Positions 1 through 8,188 of a stretch of 43,782 nt of DNA are shown here, piece by piece. Source of the DNA: Oscillospiraceae bacterium (lineage in GTDB: Bacteria > Bacillota > Clostridia > UBA1381); NCBI GenBank assembly GCA_022509005.1, contig JAFLUC010000012.1, forward strand, positions 1-43,782. Direction: 5' to 3'. The notes under the pieces were generated by a model. The model searched no databases, had not been told where the DNA came from, and saw nothing but the letters and a program-made list of their open reading frames with translations. Within the stretch, counting starts at the first letter, position 1. Each line of letters starts with the position of its first letter. Both the position numbers and the translations under genes were made by a program.

Positions 1-19
1 ATTCTTATGTATTATACCA

Positions 20-48
20 TTGACAATCAATAAAGTCTAATATATAAT
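20..48 (+). promoter_or_regulatory. Sigma-A promoter for the LysR regulator
   Basis: TTGACA at 20-25 and TATAAT at 43-48 are separated by exactly 17 nt. The start codon used at 97 lies about 42 nt downstream of the predicted transcription start. This is a full consensus match. Confidence 0.75.
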
Positions 49-96
49 ATTTATACATTTAATAATATGCACGTTATGAATAAGAGGTTAATAATA

Positions 97-966
97 ATGG
101 AACTTTCACAGATAAGATATTTTATAGAAGTAGCAAGAAGTCAGCATATGACAAAAAGCGCTGAAAAGCTGCACATTGCACAGCCTGCATTATCACAATC
201 GGTAAAGCGGCTTGAAAACGAGCTAGGAGTTCAGCTTTTTGTCGCAAAGGGGCGAAATATTGTCTTAACCCCATGCGGTCAATATCTGAAAAACAAATTA
301 GAGCCTGTCATAAAAGCAATTGACGAAATACCGGACGAGCTTGAGGCTATGAAAGACGTGGAAAGCACTACGATAAGAATTCTTGTACTTGCCGCATCCT
401 CGCTTGTTACTCAGGCAATAATAGATTATAAGCATCATAATGAGAATGTAAAATTCCATGTTGTACAAAACGAGGATGATGACATGGCTGATATTGAAAT
501 AAGAACAAATCTTCTTCACTGGAAAGATGGATTGGAAAGACCTAACAAATTTATATGTACAGAAAAAATATTCCTTGCCGTTCCTGACACCGCAAAATAT
601 AAAAATATGACAAGCATCAATCTTGCTGATGCCCGCAGAGAGAGCTTTATAAGTCTTATGGGTTCAAAGCAGCTTCGGAGCATATGTGATACATTCTGCC
701 GCCACGCGGGATTTGAACCAAACATTATCTTTGAAAGTGATGATCCGACAGCCGTTAAAAACATGATAGGAGCACACCTCGGAGTGGGCTTCTGGCCCGG
801 CTTCACATGGGGCAAGCTTGAAAGCGACAATGTTCGTCTTTTGGAAATAACAAATCCGGACTGTCAAAGAGATATATCCATATCCTATAGAACCAATGGT
901 CTTAATGATGATACGGTAAAGGATTTTTATGATTTTCTGACCGGATATTTCACTCAGCCGGAATAG
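97..966 (+). CDS. LysR-family transcriptional regulator
   Basis: A 289-residue DNA-binding regulator. The first 60 or so residues (MELSQIRYFIEVARSQ onward) form the classic winged helix-turn-helix of LysR proteins, with the motif TKSAEKLHIAQPALSQSVKR. The remainder fits the type 2 periplasmic-binding-like effector domain. An upstream in-frame ATG at 67 exists, but the ATG at 97 has a good ribosome binding site (AAGAGG at 82-87, 9 nt away) and matches the family N-terminus. The neighbouring divergent gene that LysR proteins usually control would lie to the left, outside the window. The target and effector cannot be named. It ends at a hairpin shared with the convergent phosphofructokinase gene. 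Confidence 0.9.
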   Translation: MELSQIRYFIEVARSQHMTKSAEKLHIAQPALSQSVKRLENELGVQLFVAKGRNIVLTPCGQYLKNKLEPVIKAIDEIPDELEAMKDVESTTIRILVLAASSLVTQAIIDYKHHNENVKFHVVQNEDDDMADIEIRTNLLHWKDGLERPNKFICTEKIFLAVPDTAKYKNMTSINLADARRESFISLMGSKQLRSICDTFCRHAGFEPNIIFESDDPTAVKNMIGAHLGVGFWPGFTWGKLESDNVRLLEITNPDCQRDISISYRTNGLNDDTVKDFYDFLTGYFTQPE

Positions 967-1006
967 AAAAACAGACAGCCACCGCAGGATGACTGTCTGT
1001 TGATTT
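967..1006. terminator. Bidirectional terminator between lysR and pfkA
   Basis: ACAGACAG (971-978) pairs with CTGTCTGT (993-1000) around a 14-nt loop. It is followed by a short T-run on the plus strand and by TTTT on the minus strand (AAAA at 967-970), so it can serve both convergent genes. Confidence 0.65.
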
Positions 1007-1013
1007 TCAAGCT

Positions 1014-2093
1014 TTAATCACCAAAGGAAATGCCGACATCCTTTGCTTCATTGATAAGCGGATAATCTGACGGGATCTTCTTCAGCTTCCCGGCAACCTC
1101 CGATAACGGAACAGGAACGATCTCTCCGTTTCTGAGACCTACCATATTCCCGTACTTTCTGTTCTTTATAAGCCGTGCGGCAGCCGCTCCGAATCGGGTA
1201 GAGAGCACGCGGTCATACGCGCACGGACTTCCGCCGCGCTGAAAATGCCCCGGAACTGTTACACGTATTTCATTTGAAATATAATTTGAAAGCTCATCCG
1301 CCACCTTGTATGCCACAGATGGATATGTCTCTTTTGCTCTCAAAGCCTTCAATTCTTTCTTCTTCATTGCGGCCTCCTGCTTTGAGATCGCGCCCTCCGC
1401 AACCGCAAGGATCGAAAAGTTCTTCCCTTCAGCTTCTCTCTTATTTATAATAGAAGCTACCTTTTCTATATCATAAGGTATTTCCGGCAGAAGTATTATA
1501 TCCGCGCCGCCGGCTATCCCGGCATGAAGTGTGAGCCAGCCGACCTTGTGACCCATCACCTCAACTATAAATATTCTTCCGTGAGATGTCGCGGTTGTAT
1601 GAATACAGTCTATTACATCTGTGGCAATATCACACGCGCTCTGGAAGCCGAAGGTCATATCGGTTCCCCACACGTCGTTATCTATTGTTTTCGGAAGAGA
1701 GACAACATTCAGCCCCTCCTCGCTCAGCATATTTGCCGATTTATGCGTGCCGTTTCCGCCGAGAACCACAAGACAGTCAAGCCCGAACTTCTTGTAATTC
1801 GCCTTCATGTTCTTGACCTTATCAACGCCCGTTACATCGTCTATAACGCGCATCATCTTAAACGGCTGGCGAGATGTGCCTAAAATTGTTCCGCCGAGTG
1901 TAAGTATCCCCGAAAAATCAGACTTCGACATGCGCCTTATGTTTCCGTTTATAAGCCCCTGATAACCGTTCTGGACACCATATATCTCCACCTGATCATC
2001 AAATTCCTCATAAAGCGATTTTGCAACTCCTCTTATTGCCGCATTAAGCCCCTGGCAATCGCCGCCGCTAGTAAGTATACCAACCTTATACAT
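1014..2093 (-). CDS. pfkA: 6-phosphofructokinase, donor-ambiguous (group III-like)
   Basis: A 359-residue phosphofructokinase that phosphorylates fructose 6-phosphate in glycolysis. TSGGDCQGLNAA lies at the N-terminus, GGNGTHKSA at 112-120, and PKTIDND at 134-140 with the catalytic aspartates. In this superfamily two positions predict the phosphoryl donor. ATP enzymes carry Gly in GGDG and Gly before TIDND; PPi enzymes carry Asp and Lys. This protein has Gly115 with Lys135, the mixed combination of group III enzymes, so ATP versus PPi cannot be called. Asn114 replaces the usual Asp. The gene lies 27 nt downstream of prmC on the same strand and has its own GGGGA ribosome binding site, so it is probably the last gene of that operon. 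Length is near that of bacterial group III enzymes. Confidence 0.93.
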   Translation of the reverse strand: MYKVGILTSGGDCQGLNAAIRGVAKSLYEEFDDQVEIYGVQNGYQGLINGNIRRMSKSDFSGILTLGGTILGTSRQPFKMMRVIDDVTGVDKVKNMKANYKKFGLDCLVVLGGNGTHKSANMLSEEGLNVVSLPKTIDNDVWGTDMTFGFQSACDIATDVIDCIHTTATSHGRIFIVEVMGHKVGWLTLHAGIAGGADIILLPEIPYDIEKVASIINKREAEGKNFSILAVAEGAISKQEAAMKKKELKALRAKETYPSVAYKVADELSNYISNEIRVTVPGHFQRGGSPCAYDRVLSTRFGAAAARLIKNRKYGNMVGLRNGEIVPVPLSEVAGKLKKIPSDYPLINEAKDVGISFGD

Positions 2094-2120
2094 GTCAATC
2101 GTCCCCTTGTTTTTTTATAA

Positions 2121-2969
2121 TTAATCTGTTAGTGATGAAAATAATGACGGCTTAAATCTCGCCATGACCACCCTGTCATTATCGCACGAATCCTTTATAA
2201 CTCTGACATTTGAAAAATCCTCTTCGCGGAGAATATCCGAAACCTCTTCACCTTGATTATATCCGATTTCAAACGCAATGATACCGTTTTCGTTCAGGAT
2301 ATCCTTGGCAACCTCCTCCGCGATACGCCTGTAGAACATCAATCCGTCAAATCCGCCGTCGAGCGCCTCAACGGGTTCATAGCTGCTCACGATGTTATCA
2401 AGGCTGAAAATAGTATCTGTCTCAATATACGGAGGGTTTGATACTATTACATCATATTGCCCCTCCGGTACCGCCTCTAAAATATCACAGTGAAGCGTTT
2501 TTACATTTACGCCGTTGAGATCGGCATTCTCTTTAGCGACGGCAAGAATGCTGTCGCTGTAATCAAGAAGCGTTACCTCGGTGTTTTTACAAAGCTTCGC
2601 TATGCTTATTCCTATACATCCGCTGCCGGTGCCGATATCGAGAACCTTCAATTTCTTCTTGCCGATTTTTGAGACAATATTCTCAACAAGAGTTTCCGTA
2701 TCCTGCCTCGGGATCAGCACAAGATCATTGACCTTAAACGTCATGCCCATAAACTCGGTATGACCGAGAATATACTGCAGCGGCTCACCCGAGTTTCTTC
2801 TCGTTATTATATCCTCGATCTGCCGCATCTCCTCATCCGCGATCTCTCTCGGATGAAGAACAAAATCTGCTTGAGACATACCGGTAACATGTGAAATTAT
2901 CCAGTCCGCCTCATGTTCATTTTCACCTAATTGTTTGCGCACCTCACTGCGCAGTCTACTGACTACCAT
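2121..2969 (-). CDS. prmC: Peptide chain release factor N5-glutamine methyltransferase
   Basis: A 282-residue SAM-dependent methyltransferase (HemK/PrmC) that methylates the glutamine of the GGQ motif in RF1 and RF2. It has the small N-terminal helical domain, the SAM-binding loop DIGTGSGCIG at 111-120 and the NPPY substrate-glutamine motif at 178-181. The start ATG at 2967-2969 overlaps the end of the upstream DUF1385 gene by 7 nt and is preceded by GAGGAGGA, so translation is probably coupled. It is followed by pfkA. Release factor prfA, a common neighbour, is not in this window. Confidence 0.95.
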   Translation of the reverse strand: MVVSRLRSEVRKQLGENEHEADWIISHVTGMSQADFVLHPREIADEEMRQIEDIITRRNSGEPLQYILGHTEFMGMTFKVNDLVLIPRQDTETLVENIVSKIGKKKLKVLDIGTGSGCIGISIAKLCKNTEVTLLDYSDSILAVAKENADLNGVNVKTLHCDILEAVPEGQYDVIVSNPPYIETDTIFSLDNIVSSYEPVEALDGGFDGLMFYRRIAEEVAKDILNENGIIAFEIGYNQGEEVSDILREEDFSNVRVIKDSCDNDRVVMARFKPSLFSSLTD

Positions 2970-3940
2970 TTGTCCTCCTCTTTATTCTCCGGAATACATG
3001 GCTTCATTGATTCAATTGCGACCTCTATCTGTGATTCGTCGGGTTCGCGTGTTGTGAGCTTCTGCAGCCATAATCCGGGCTTTGAGAGCAGTGTCACACA
3101 CTTATTTTTACTTCTTCCCGCAAGCTTGATAACCTCGAAGGAAAGTCCGGCAACTATCGGAAGACATGCAAGTCTTGTCGCAAGTCTCAGGAAAATTGCC
3201 GCAATCTTTACGAAGCCGTCAAATCTCGGAAGAAATGCAAATACGATTATACTTATAATCATAACGAAAAGCAGAAAGCTTGTTCCGCATCTCGGATGAA
3301 AACGCGTGAATTTCTTTACATTCTCCACGGTAAGCTCCTCTCCCGCTTCGTAGCAGGCTATCGTTTTATGCTCCGCGCCGTGATATTCAAACACACGCTT
3401 TATATCCTTCATCTGTGAGATCAGCGCCATATAACCAAGGAAGATAATCATCCTTAGAACACCCTCGAACGTGCTTGTGAACGCCTGAGTTGATGTGAAC
3501 GCTTTGAACGCCGGAATCGATTCAACAAGACCTGAGAGCACAGACGGAAGCAGGATGAACAGTCCCACGCTGAATATTACCGAAATAAACACCGCAAAGT
3601 AAATGACTACATCCTTAATCTTATCACCGAGCTTATCCTCAAGCCATTTGTCAAACTTGCTCTCTTCCTCATCTTCATCGCCTTCGATATCCATGAACTC
3701 CGCGCTAAACATCAGCGCCTTCATACCTATTACAAGGCTGTCAACAAAGCTAACGCATCCTCTTACTACTGGAAGCTTTAAAAATCCTTTTCTTGTTTTT
3801 GTGCCGTTTTCATCAATTTTCTTTGTAATTTCTCCATCAGGCTTACGCACCGCAACCGCTGTTTTATACGGTCCGCGCATCATAACGCCCTCCATGACCG
3901 CCTGTCCGCCTATAGAGGTTATATGCTGTTCCTTTGCCAT
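2963..3940 (-). CDS. DUF1385 family membrane protein (YqhQ-like)
   Basis: A 325-residue conserved membrane protein. The N-terminus carries the family signature GGQAVMEGVMMRGP, followed by several hydrophobic segments (around residues 110-140, 160-200 and 225-270) and the conserved stretch EYHGAEHKTI. The open frame extends upstream to 4075, but that extension lies inside the J-domain gene in another frame. The ATG at 3940 gives the family N-terminus and has AAGGAGAT 12 nt upstream. Members occur widely in Bacillota beside prmC or prfA, and their biochemical role is not established. It is in an operon with prmC. Confidence 0.88.
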   Translation of the reverse strand: MAKEQHITSIGGQAVMEGVMMRGPYKTAVAVRKPDGEITKKIDENGTKTRKGFLKLPVVRGCVSFVDSLVIGMKALMFSAEFMDIEGDEDEEESKFDKWLEDKLGDKIKDVVIYFAVFISVIFSVGLFILLPSVLSGLVESIPAFKAFTSTQAFTSTFEGVLRMIIFLGYMALISQMKDIKRVFEYHGAEHKTIACYEAGEELTVENVKKFTRFHPRCGTSFLLFVMIISIIVFAFLPRFDGFVKIAAIFLRLATRLACLPIVAGLSFEVIKLAGRSKNKCVTLLSKPGLWLQKLTTREPDESQIEVAIESMKPCIPENKEEDKW

Positions 3941-3965
3941 ATTGTGACTATTATCTCCTTCCAAA

Positions 3966-4577
3966 TCAACACCAGCATCCGGGGCAGAAGCACGGCATAC
4001 AGTAGCACGGCATTGATGAGCACATATCTCCGCCGCCTGAATACATCCCGCCGCCCCTGGTATATGCCTCGGCATTATCCTTGACCCTATTTAAGGTGTC
4101 ACTGTACTCCGAATTATCCGGATCCATCTCTACTGCCTTTTTAAGATGCAGCAAACCCTGATCGTACCAGCCTCTGCTTACGTTTGCAATACCGGATAAA
4201 AAATACCATTCGGCAGTCTTTGGCAGCTGCTCAAGAAGCATCAATGCCTGAGTTGGTCTGCGCATCGCAATCATCTGACGAACAAGCGTGAAGGTTGGTT
4301 TTATATTCTGATAGCTGCCGTAGCCACCGTAAGAACCATAGCCTCCATACCCGCCTCCCGCCGAACCTGTTCCGCTGCTTGTATCTGAAGCATTTTTCTT
4401 TTTAGTAAGCATATCATATGCTTTATTGATCTCTTTCATTTTTTCCGCGGCGAGATCTGCAAGCGGATTATTCACATACTTATCCGGATGGTATTTTTTA
4501 ACCAGTTCCTTGTATGCCTTTTTGATAGTCTCTTCATCAGCTCCTTCGCTGACGCCGAGAACCTCATATGGATTCAT
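3966..4577 (-). CDS. J-domain protein with TPR-like region and Cys-rich tail
   Basis: A 203-residue protein. Residues 1-60 form a J domain starting [10 protein letters not shown] with the HPD tripeptide at 30-32, which is the part that stimulates DnaK/Hsp70 ATPase. A Gly/Tyr/Ser-rich linker follows (about 66-90), then a helical stretch resembling one or two TPR units (about 100-160). The C-terminal 18 residues hold seven cysteines (186, 191, 193, 196, 198, 201, 203), so it is not canonical DnaJ: the CxxCxGxG zinc module is absent. The stop codon of the upstream DUF5685 gene and this ATG share a base (TAATG), which implies translational coupling. It is probably a co-chaperone dedicated to a partner in the same operon. 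The client is unknown. Confidence 0.88.
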   Translation of the reverse strand: MNPYEVLGVSEGADEETIKKAYKELVKKYHPDKYVNNPLADLAAEKMKEINKAYDMLTKKKNASDTSSGTGSAGGGYGGYGSYGGYGSYQNIKPTFTLVRQMIAMRRPTQALMLLEQLPKTAEWYFLSGIANVSRGWYDQGLLHLKKAVEMDPDNSEYSDTLNRVKDNAEAYTRGGGMYSGGGDMCSSMPCYCMPCFCPGCWC

Positions 4578-5437
4578 TAATTGACCCTTTCTTTGACGTT
4601 ATTATTTTTTGTAAGGATGCTTTTTTGCTTCTCCTTAAGACTTATATAAACTATTTTTCCTATAATATTCTTATTCTTCTTAAAATCAATCAGCTCAAAC
4701 GCTGACGCAATATTTCCGAGCGTAATTGTGAGACTAAGCTCTATTCCGGCTGCGCATTCGCTTCTGCTGCTGTTTCCTGCCGCGATAAGCGGGTTATACG
4801 AGCCGCTTTTTATATCGTCATCAAAATCATTATATGCGTCTATAATATATATCCAGCGCCCGAGATTGTAGCCGAACCACGCGAGAGCGCGCCGTAAATT
4901 ATCTCCTTCGACAAATGACGGCACAAACAGCGCCTCTGTTATTTTTGCAAAAGCGTCTGCTGCCTCATCAATTATGCCGCAACCCTCCGACTCCAGCCGG
5001 CTCAACCTGTCAAGCTCGCTTTTTATCACTGCATATTGCTCTTTACGTCTCCGCTTCACCTTTGCATAGCCGCGCCAAAGAAGCAACATTCCGAAAAAAG
5101 CCTTTATGCTGTGTTCGTCACGCAAATCGTCGGCAAGCTTGAGATAATCAAGTAATACGCCTATTTCAGCAGCATAGTCAACAGCAAGATCGTTCTTTAT
5201 ATATTTTCGCTTCTTTTTCGGATGCGGAATACACCTGCCCTCGCCTGTTTCAGAACTGTCGATGCAAACGGACGACAGAACCATCGCAAGAAAGGTAATG
5301 TCAAAGCTTAATCCCAATCTCGCCGTCTGCGATGCGCGTTTGCCTATCGCGCGGCACAACCCGCAGTAATACGAGTTAAATATTTCATATTCCGCCTCTG
5401 TGAGCTGATTCTTCCCGATAGTAACATATCCGAACAA
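4577..5437 (-). CDS. DUF5685 family protein with DDxxD motif
   Basis: A 286-residue, predicted all-helical soluble protein of the DUF5685 family, which has no assigned function. Visible features are CGLC at 25-28, further cysteines at 58 and 69 (CIPHPKKK), an exact DDxxD at 103-107 (DDLRD) and a second acidic cluster at 200-208 (DAYNDFDDD). Two Asp-rich helices about 100 residues apart resemble the metal-binding motifs of class I prenyl synthases; this is inference. The start codon is TTG (5435-5437) with AGAGGG 7 nt upstream, and the resulting MFGYVTI matches the family N-terminus. It heads the run DUF5685 - J-domain - DUF1385 - prmC - pfkA and has its own sigma-A promoter. Confidence 0.75.
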   Translation of the reverse strand: MFGYVTIGKNQLTEAEYEIFNSYYCGLCRAIGKRASQTARLGLSFDITFLAMVLSSVCIDSSETGEGRCIPHPKKKRKYIKNDLAVDYAAEIGVLLDYLKLADDLRDEHSIKAFFGMLLLWRGYAKVKRRRKEQYAVIKSELDRLSRLESEGCGIIDEAADAFAKITEALFVPSFVEGDNLRRALAWFGYNLGRWIYIIDAYNDFDDDIKSGSYNPLIAAGNSSRSECAAGIELSLTITLGNIASAFELIDFKKNKNIIGKIVYISLKEKQKSILTKNNNVKERVN

Positions 5438-5479
5438 AAATCATCCCTCTTCTCCGACTGATTGCATTTATACAGTATA

Positions 5480-5508
5480 ATTATACCACACAATGCTGAA
5501 AATCTCAA
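5480..5508 (-). promoter_or_regulatory. Sigma-A promoter for the DUF5685 operon
   Basis: On the minus strand TTGAGA (5508-5503) and TATAAT (5485-5480) are separated by 17 nt, about 40 nt upstream of the TTG start of the DUF5685 gene. Confidence 0.7.
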
Positions 5509-5543
5509 CAGTTTTTTTACATTTTACAAAAAATTTATATTTA

Positions 5544-5573
5544 AGCATACTTTTTTATCTGTTTCACATACTA
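5544..5573 (+). promoter_or_regulatory. Sigma-G/F-like forespore promoter for spoVAC
   Basis: AGCATA (5544-5549) and CATACTA (5567-5573) are separated by 17 nt. The -10 is a perfect match to the sigma-G consensus and the -35 matches five of six positions of TGNATA. The element lies 29 nt upstream of the spoVAC start, and spoVA genes are forespore-expressed under sigma-G in Bacillus subtilis. Confidence 0.65.
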
Positions 5574-5602
5574 AAGATAAAAAACAAACGGAGATGATCA
5601 AT

Positions 5603-6046
5603 ATGAATATGACAGACAAAGAGTATCATGAGCTGGTGCAGAGCAAGGCACCGAAATCGAAAATATTTGTAAATTGCCTGAAAGCGTTCGCGATAGGCGG
5701 GATCATATGCACGATCGGGCAATGCTTTTTAAATCTCTATAAATACCTCGGACTGAGCGAGGAGGATGCCCCTGTTCTTGTTACTATAACAATGGTATTT
5801 TTGGGTATCCTGCTCACCGGACTTGACATATACCCGAAAATCGCAAAGCACGGCGGAGCGGGCACGCTTGTTCCGGTCACGGGCTTTGCAAACGCGGTTG
5901 CGGCTCCGGCGCTTGAGGCCAAAACGGAGGGCTACGTTCTCGGAGTCGGCGCAAAAATATTCACAATTGCCGGACCGGTTATACTTTACGGCACGCTTGC
6001 CTCGGTTGTGTGCGGAATTTTATATATGCTTTGGGGATTGATTTAA
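5603..6046 (+). CDS. spoVAC: Stage V sporulation protein AC
   Basis: A 147-residue integral membrane protein of the SpoVA channel, which moves dipicolinic acid into the forespore and out again at germination. Three or more hydrophobic segments flank the conserved PVTGFANAVAAPALEAKTEG region, very close to SpoVAC of Bacillus in sequence and length. The open frame extends back to 5462, but the ATG at 5603 has GGAG 9 nt upstream (5590-5593). spoVAD and spoVAEB, which normally follow directly, are absent: the next gene is purF, 171 nt away with its own promoter. The gene is therefore monocistronic here. Confidence 0.92.
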   Translation: MNMTDKEYHELVQSKAPKSKIFVNCLKAFAIGGIICTIGQCFLNLYKYLGLSEEDAPVLVTITMVFLGILLTGLDIYPKIAKHGGAGTLVPVTGFANAVAAPALEAKTEGYVLGVGAKIFTIAGPVILYGTLASVVCGILYMLWGLI

Positions 6047-6132
6047 CCGCAAACAAAATTTTCAACAGAAATCACGGCAAAATGCTTCTCCAAATTCGTT
6101 CAAAAGTAACATGAAAAAAGATGAATTTGTGG

Positions 6133-6161
6133 TTGAAAAAAATCCCTTAATAGTATATAAT
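6133..6161 (+). promoter_or_regulatory. Sigma-A promoter of the purine cluster
   Basis: TTGAAA (6133-6138) and TATAAT (6156-6161) with a 17-nt spacer lie about 56 nt upstream of the purF start. The leader is too short for a purine riboswitch, and no such fold was seen. Confidence 0.75.
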
Positions 6162-6217
6162 ATATATGGTTGTTATATATAAGTAAAGAAAAGATGAAAG
6201 GATTAAGGAATAAAATC

Positions 6218-7606
6218 ATGGAGAAGAGCATTCGTGAAGAATGCGGCGTTTTTGCCATATACGATCCTGACGGAGATTGCGCAAGAAGCACATATTACGG
6301 GCTTTATGCGCTCCAGCATCGCGGTCAGGAAAGCTGCGGTATCGCGGTAAATAATAACCGCGATATTACATATTACAAGAGTATGGGGCTTGTAAACGAC
6401 GTGTTCGACAATGATACGATTGAAAAACTCGGCGGAACTATGGCAGTAGGTCATGTACGCTATTCCACAACAGGCGAATCGCTGCGAGAAAACGCGCAGC
6501 CGCTTGTACTGCGATATGTAAAAGGAAATATCGCGATAGCCCACAACGGCAATCTTATAAACAAACAGGAGCTTGAGGACGATCTGAGCAAAAACGGCGC
6601 GATTTTTCAGACCACGACCGATACGGAAATGATCGCCTATACTATCGCAAGACATAGGCTTTCCTGCGGCAGCATTGAGGAGGCTGTAGCAGATACCGTT
6701 GAGCATCTTATCGGTGCGTTTTCACTTGTCGTTATGAGTCCGCAGAAGCTTATCGCATGCCGCGACCCGTGGGGCTTTAAGCCGCTTTGCATGGGCAGAA
6801 AGGGCAAGGCGATAGTGTTCTCGTCCGAAACCTGCGCGCTTGACACGATCGGCGCTGAATTTGTGCGCGATCTTGAACCAGGCGAAATTGTCGTTGTAAA
6901 AAACGGCGAGATAAAAATAATCGACAAATACATCAATACAAAGCCGCTCTCGCGCTGCGTATTTGAATATCTGTATTTTGCACGTCCCGACAGTATTTTG
7001 GACGGTCAGCCCGCAAACGAATCGCGCGAGATCGCGGGAGCGATTTTAGCCGAGAAATTCCCGGCGGATGCCGATGTCGTTATCGGCGTACCCGATTCAG
7101 GCATAAACGCGGCAATGGGTTTCGCAAAGGCGAGCGGAATCCCATACGGAATAGGATTTGTTAAGAATAAATATATAGGCCGCTCATTCATTGAGCCTAC
7201 GCAGGCAATGCGTGAGAACGCGGTTAGAATAAAGCTTAACGTATTAAAGAATACAGTTTATGGAAAAAGGGTCGTTATGGTTGACGACTCGATTGTGCGC
7301 GGTACAACCTCTAAGCGCATTGTCGCACTGCTCAGGAAATTCGGAGCAACCGAGGTTCATGTGCGCTCATCTGCGCCCCCGTTTATCAGTCCGTGCTATT
7401 TCGGTATAGATGTTCCTTCAAAGGATCAGCTTATAGCAACTAACAGAACGGTTGAAGAGATGTGCGAAATGATTGGCGCAGATTCATTGGCATTCCTGCC
7501 GCTTGAAGATCTCGCAAGAATTATGCCCAAATCTGTTTGCGGCTACTGCGACGGATGCTTCTCGGGCAGGTATCCGATAGATACCGCGCGATATGTCAAG
7601 GAATAA
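6218..7606 (+). CDS. purF: Amidophosphoribosyltransferase
   Basis: First committed enzyme of purine synthesis: PRPP plus glutamine gives phosphoribosylamine. The start at 6218 has AAGGA 8 nt upstream and gives a short propeptide MEKSIREE before CGVFAIYD. Cys9 would become the N-terminal nucleophile of the glutaminase domain after processing, as in the B. subtilis enzyme. The phosphoribosyltransferase domain carries VVMVDDSIVRGTT near residue 355. Cysteines in CVFEYLYF, ISPCYFGID and the C-terminal CGYCDGC match the ligands of the oxygen-sensitive [4Fe-4S] cluster of Bacillus-type PurF. Total 462 residues. It is first in a six-gene purine cluster. Confidence 0.96.
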   Translation: MEKSIREECGVFAIYDPDGDCARSTYYGLYALQHRGQESCGIAVNNNRDITYYKSMGLVNDVFDNDTIEKLGGTMAVGHVRYSTTGESLRENAQPLVLRYVKGNIAIAHNGNLINKQELEDDLSKNGAIFQTTTDTEMIAYTIARHRLSCGSIEEAVADTVEHLIGAFSLVVMSPQKLIACRDPWGFKPLCMGRKGKAIVFSSETCALDTIGAEFVRDLEPGEIVVVKNGEIKIIDKYINTKPLSRCVFEYLYFARPDSILDGQPANESREIAGAILAEKFPADADVVIGVPDSGINAAMGFAKASGIPYGIGFVKNKYIGRSFIEPTQAMRENAVRIKLNVLKNTVYGKRVVMVDDSIVRGTTSKRIVALLRKFGATEVHVRSSAPPFISPCYFGIDVPSKDQLIATNRTVEEMCEMIGADSLAFLPLEDLARIMPKSVCGYCDGCFSGRYPIDTARYVKE

Positions 7607-7632
7607 AAAGGGATACATTCTGTATCCCTTTT
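7606..7632 (+). terminator. Terminator-like hairpin between purF and purE
   Basis: AAAAGGGATAC (7606-7616) and GTATCCCTTTT (7622-7632) form a perfect 11-bp stem with a 5-nt loop, starting on the last base of the purF stop codon. The 3' arm ends in four T. It lies inside an apparent operon, so it probably gives partial termination or protects the purF 3' end. Confidence 0.6.
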
Positions 7633-7662
7633 ACATATAACACCAGTGAAAGGAATGATTTT

Positions 7663-8163
7663 ATGGCAAACCCGAAGGCAGCCCTTATAATGGGCTCTGA
7701 TTCAGACTTTGATAAGGTTAAAGGCTGTATCACAAAACTAAAGGAGTTCAATATTGATTGTGAGGTAAACGTTATCTCAGCGCATCGCACTCCGGCAAAG
7801 GCTATGGAGTATGCGGCAAACGCGGAATCAAACGGTATTGAGGTTATCATCTGCGCGGCAGGCATGGCGGCGCATCTTGGCGGAGTTGTTGCGGCAAACA
7901 CAACGCTTCCGGTAATCGGCATCCCGATTGAATCAACCTTTAACGGCATGGACGCGCTTCTCGCAACGGTTCAGATGCCGCCGGGAATCCCGGTTGCAAC
8001 CGTTGGTCTTAATAACGGCACGAACGCCGGAATTTTAGCAGCTGAAATGCTCTCATTAAAATACGACTACTTAAAGCCGATGTTAAAGGACGCGCGCCAA
8101 AAGATGGCGGACGGCGTTGCAAAGAAGGACGAGGCTATAAAGGAAAGAGCCGCGGCTCTTTAA
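7663..8163 (+). CDS. purE: N5-carboxyaminoimidazole ribonucleotide mutase, class I PurE
   Basis: A 166-residue small PurE that interconverts N5-CAIR and CAIR in purine synthesis. The motifs GSDSDFDKVK near the N-terminus and SAHRTPAK are the CAIR-binding loops of the family. Start ATG 7663 has AAAGGA 8 nt upstream; the longer open frame overlaps purF and is spurious. purK, the usual partner, is not in this cluster, so N5-CAIR must come from a PurK elsewhere, or the protein acts as a CO2-using class II enzyme. It is 56 nt after purF and 25 nt before purM. Confidence 0.95.
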   Translation: MANPKAALIMGSDSDFDKVKGCITKLKEFNIDCEVNVISAHRTPAKAMEYAANAESNGIEVIICAAGMAAHLGGVVAANTTLPVIGIPIESTFNGMDALLATVQMPPGIPVATVGLNNGTNAGILAAEMLSLKYDYLKPMLKDARQKMADGVAKKDEAIKERAAAL

Positions 8164-8188
8164 AACATATATAAAGGAGAAATAAACT

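Noticed and set aside
3941..4075. N-terminal extension of the DUF1385 protein up to 4075
   Set aside because: It overlaps the J-domain gene in another frame and does not resemble the family; the ATG at 3940 gives the conserved N-terminus.
6162..6217. Purine or PRPP-type riboswitch before purF
   Set aside because: The leader of about 50 nt is A-rich with no fold resembling known aptamers.
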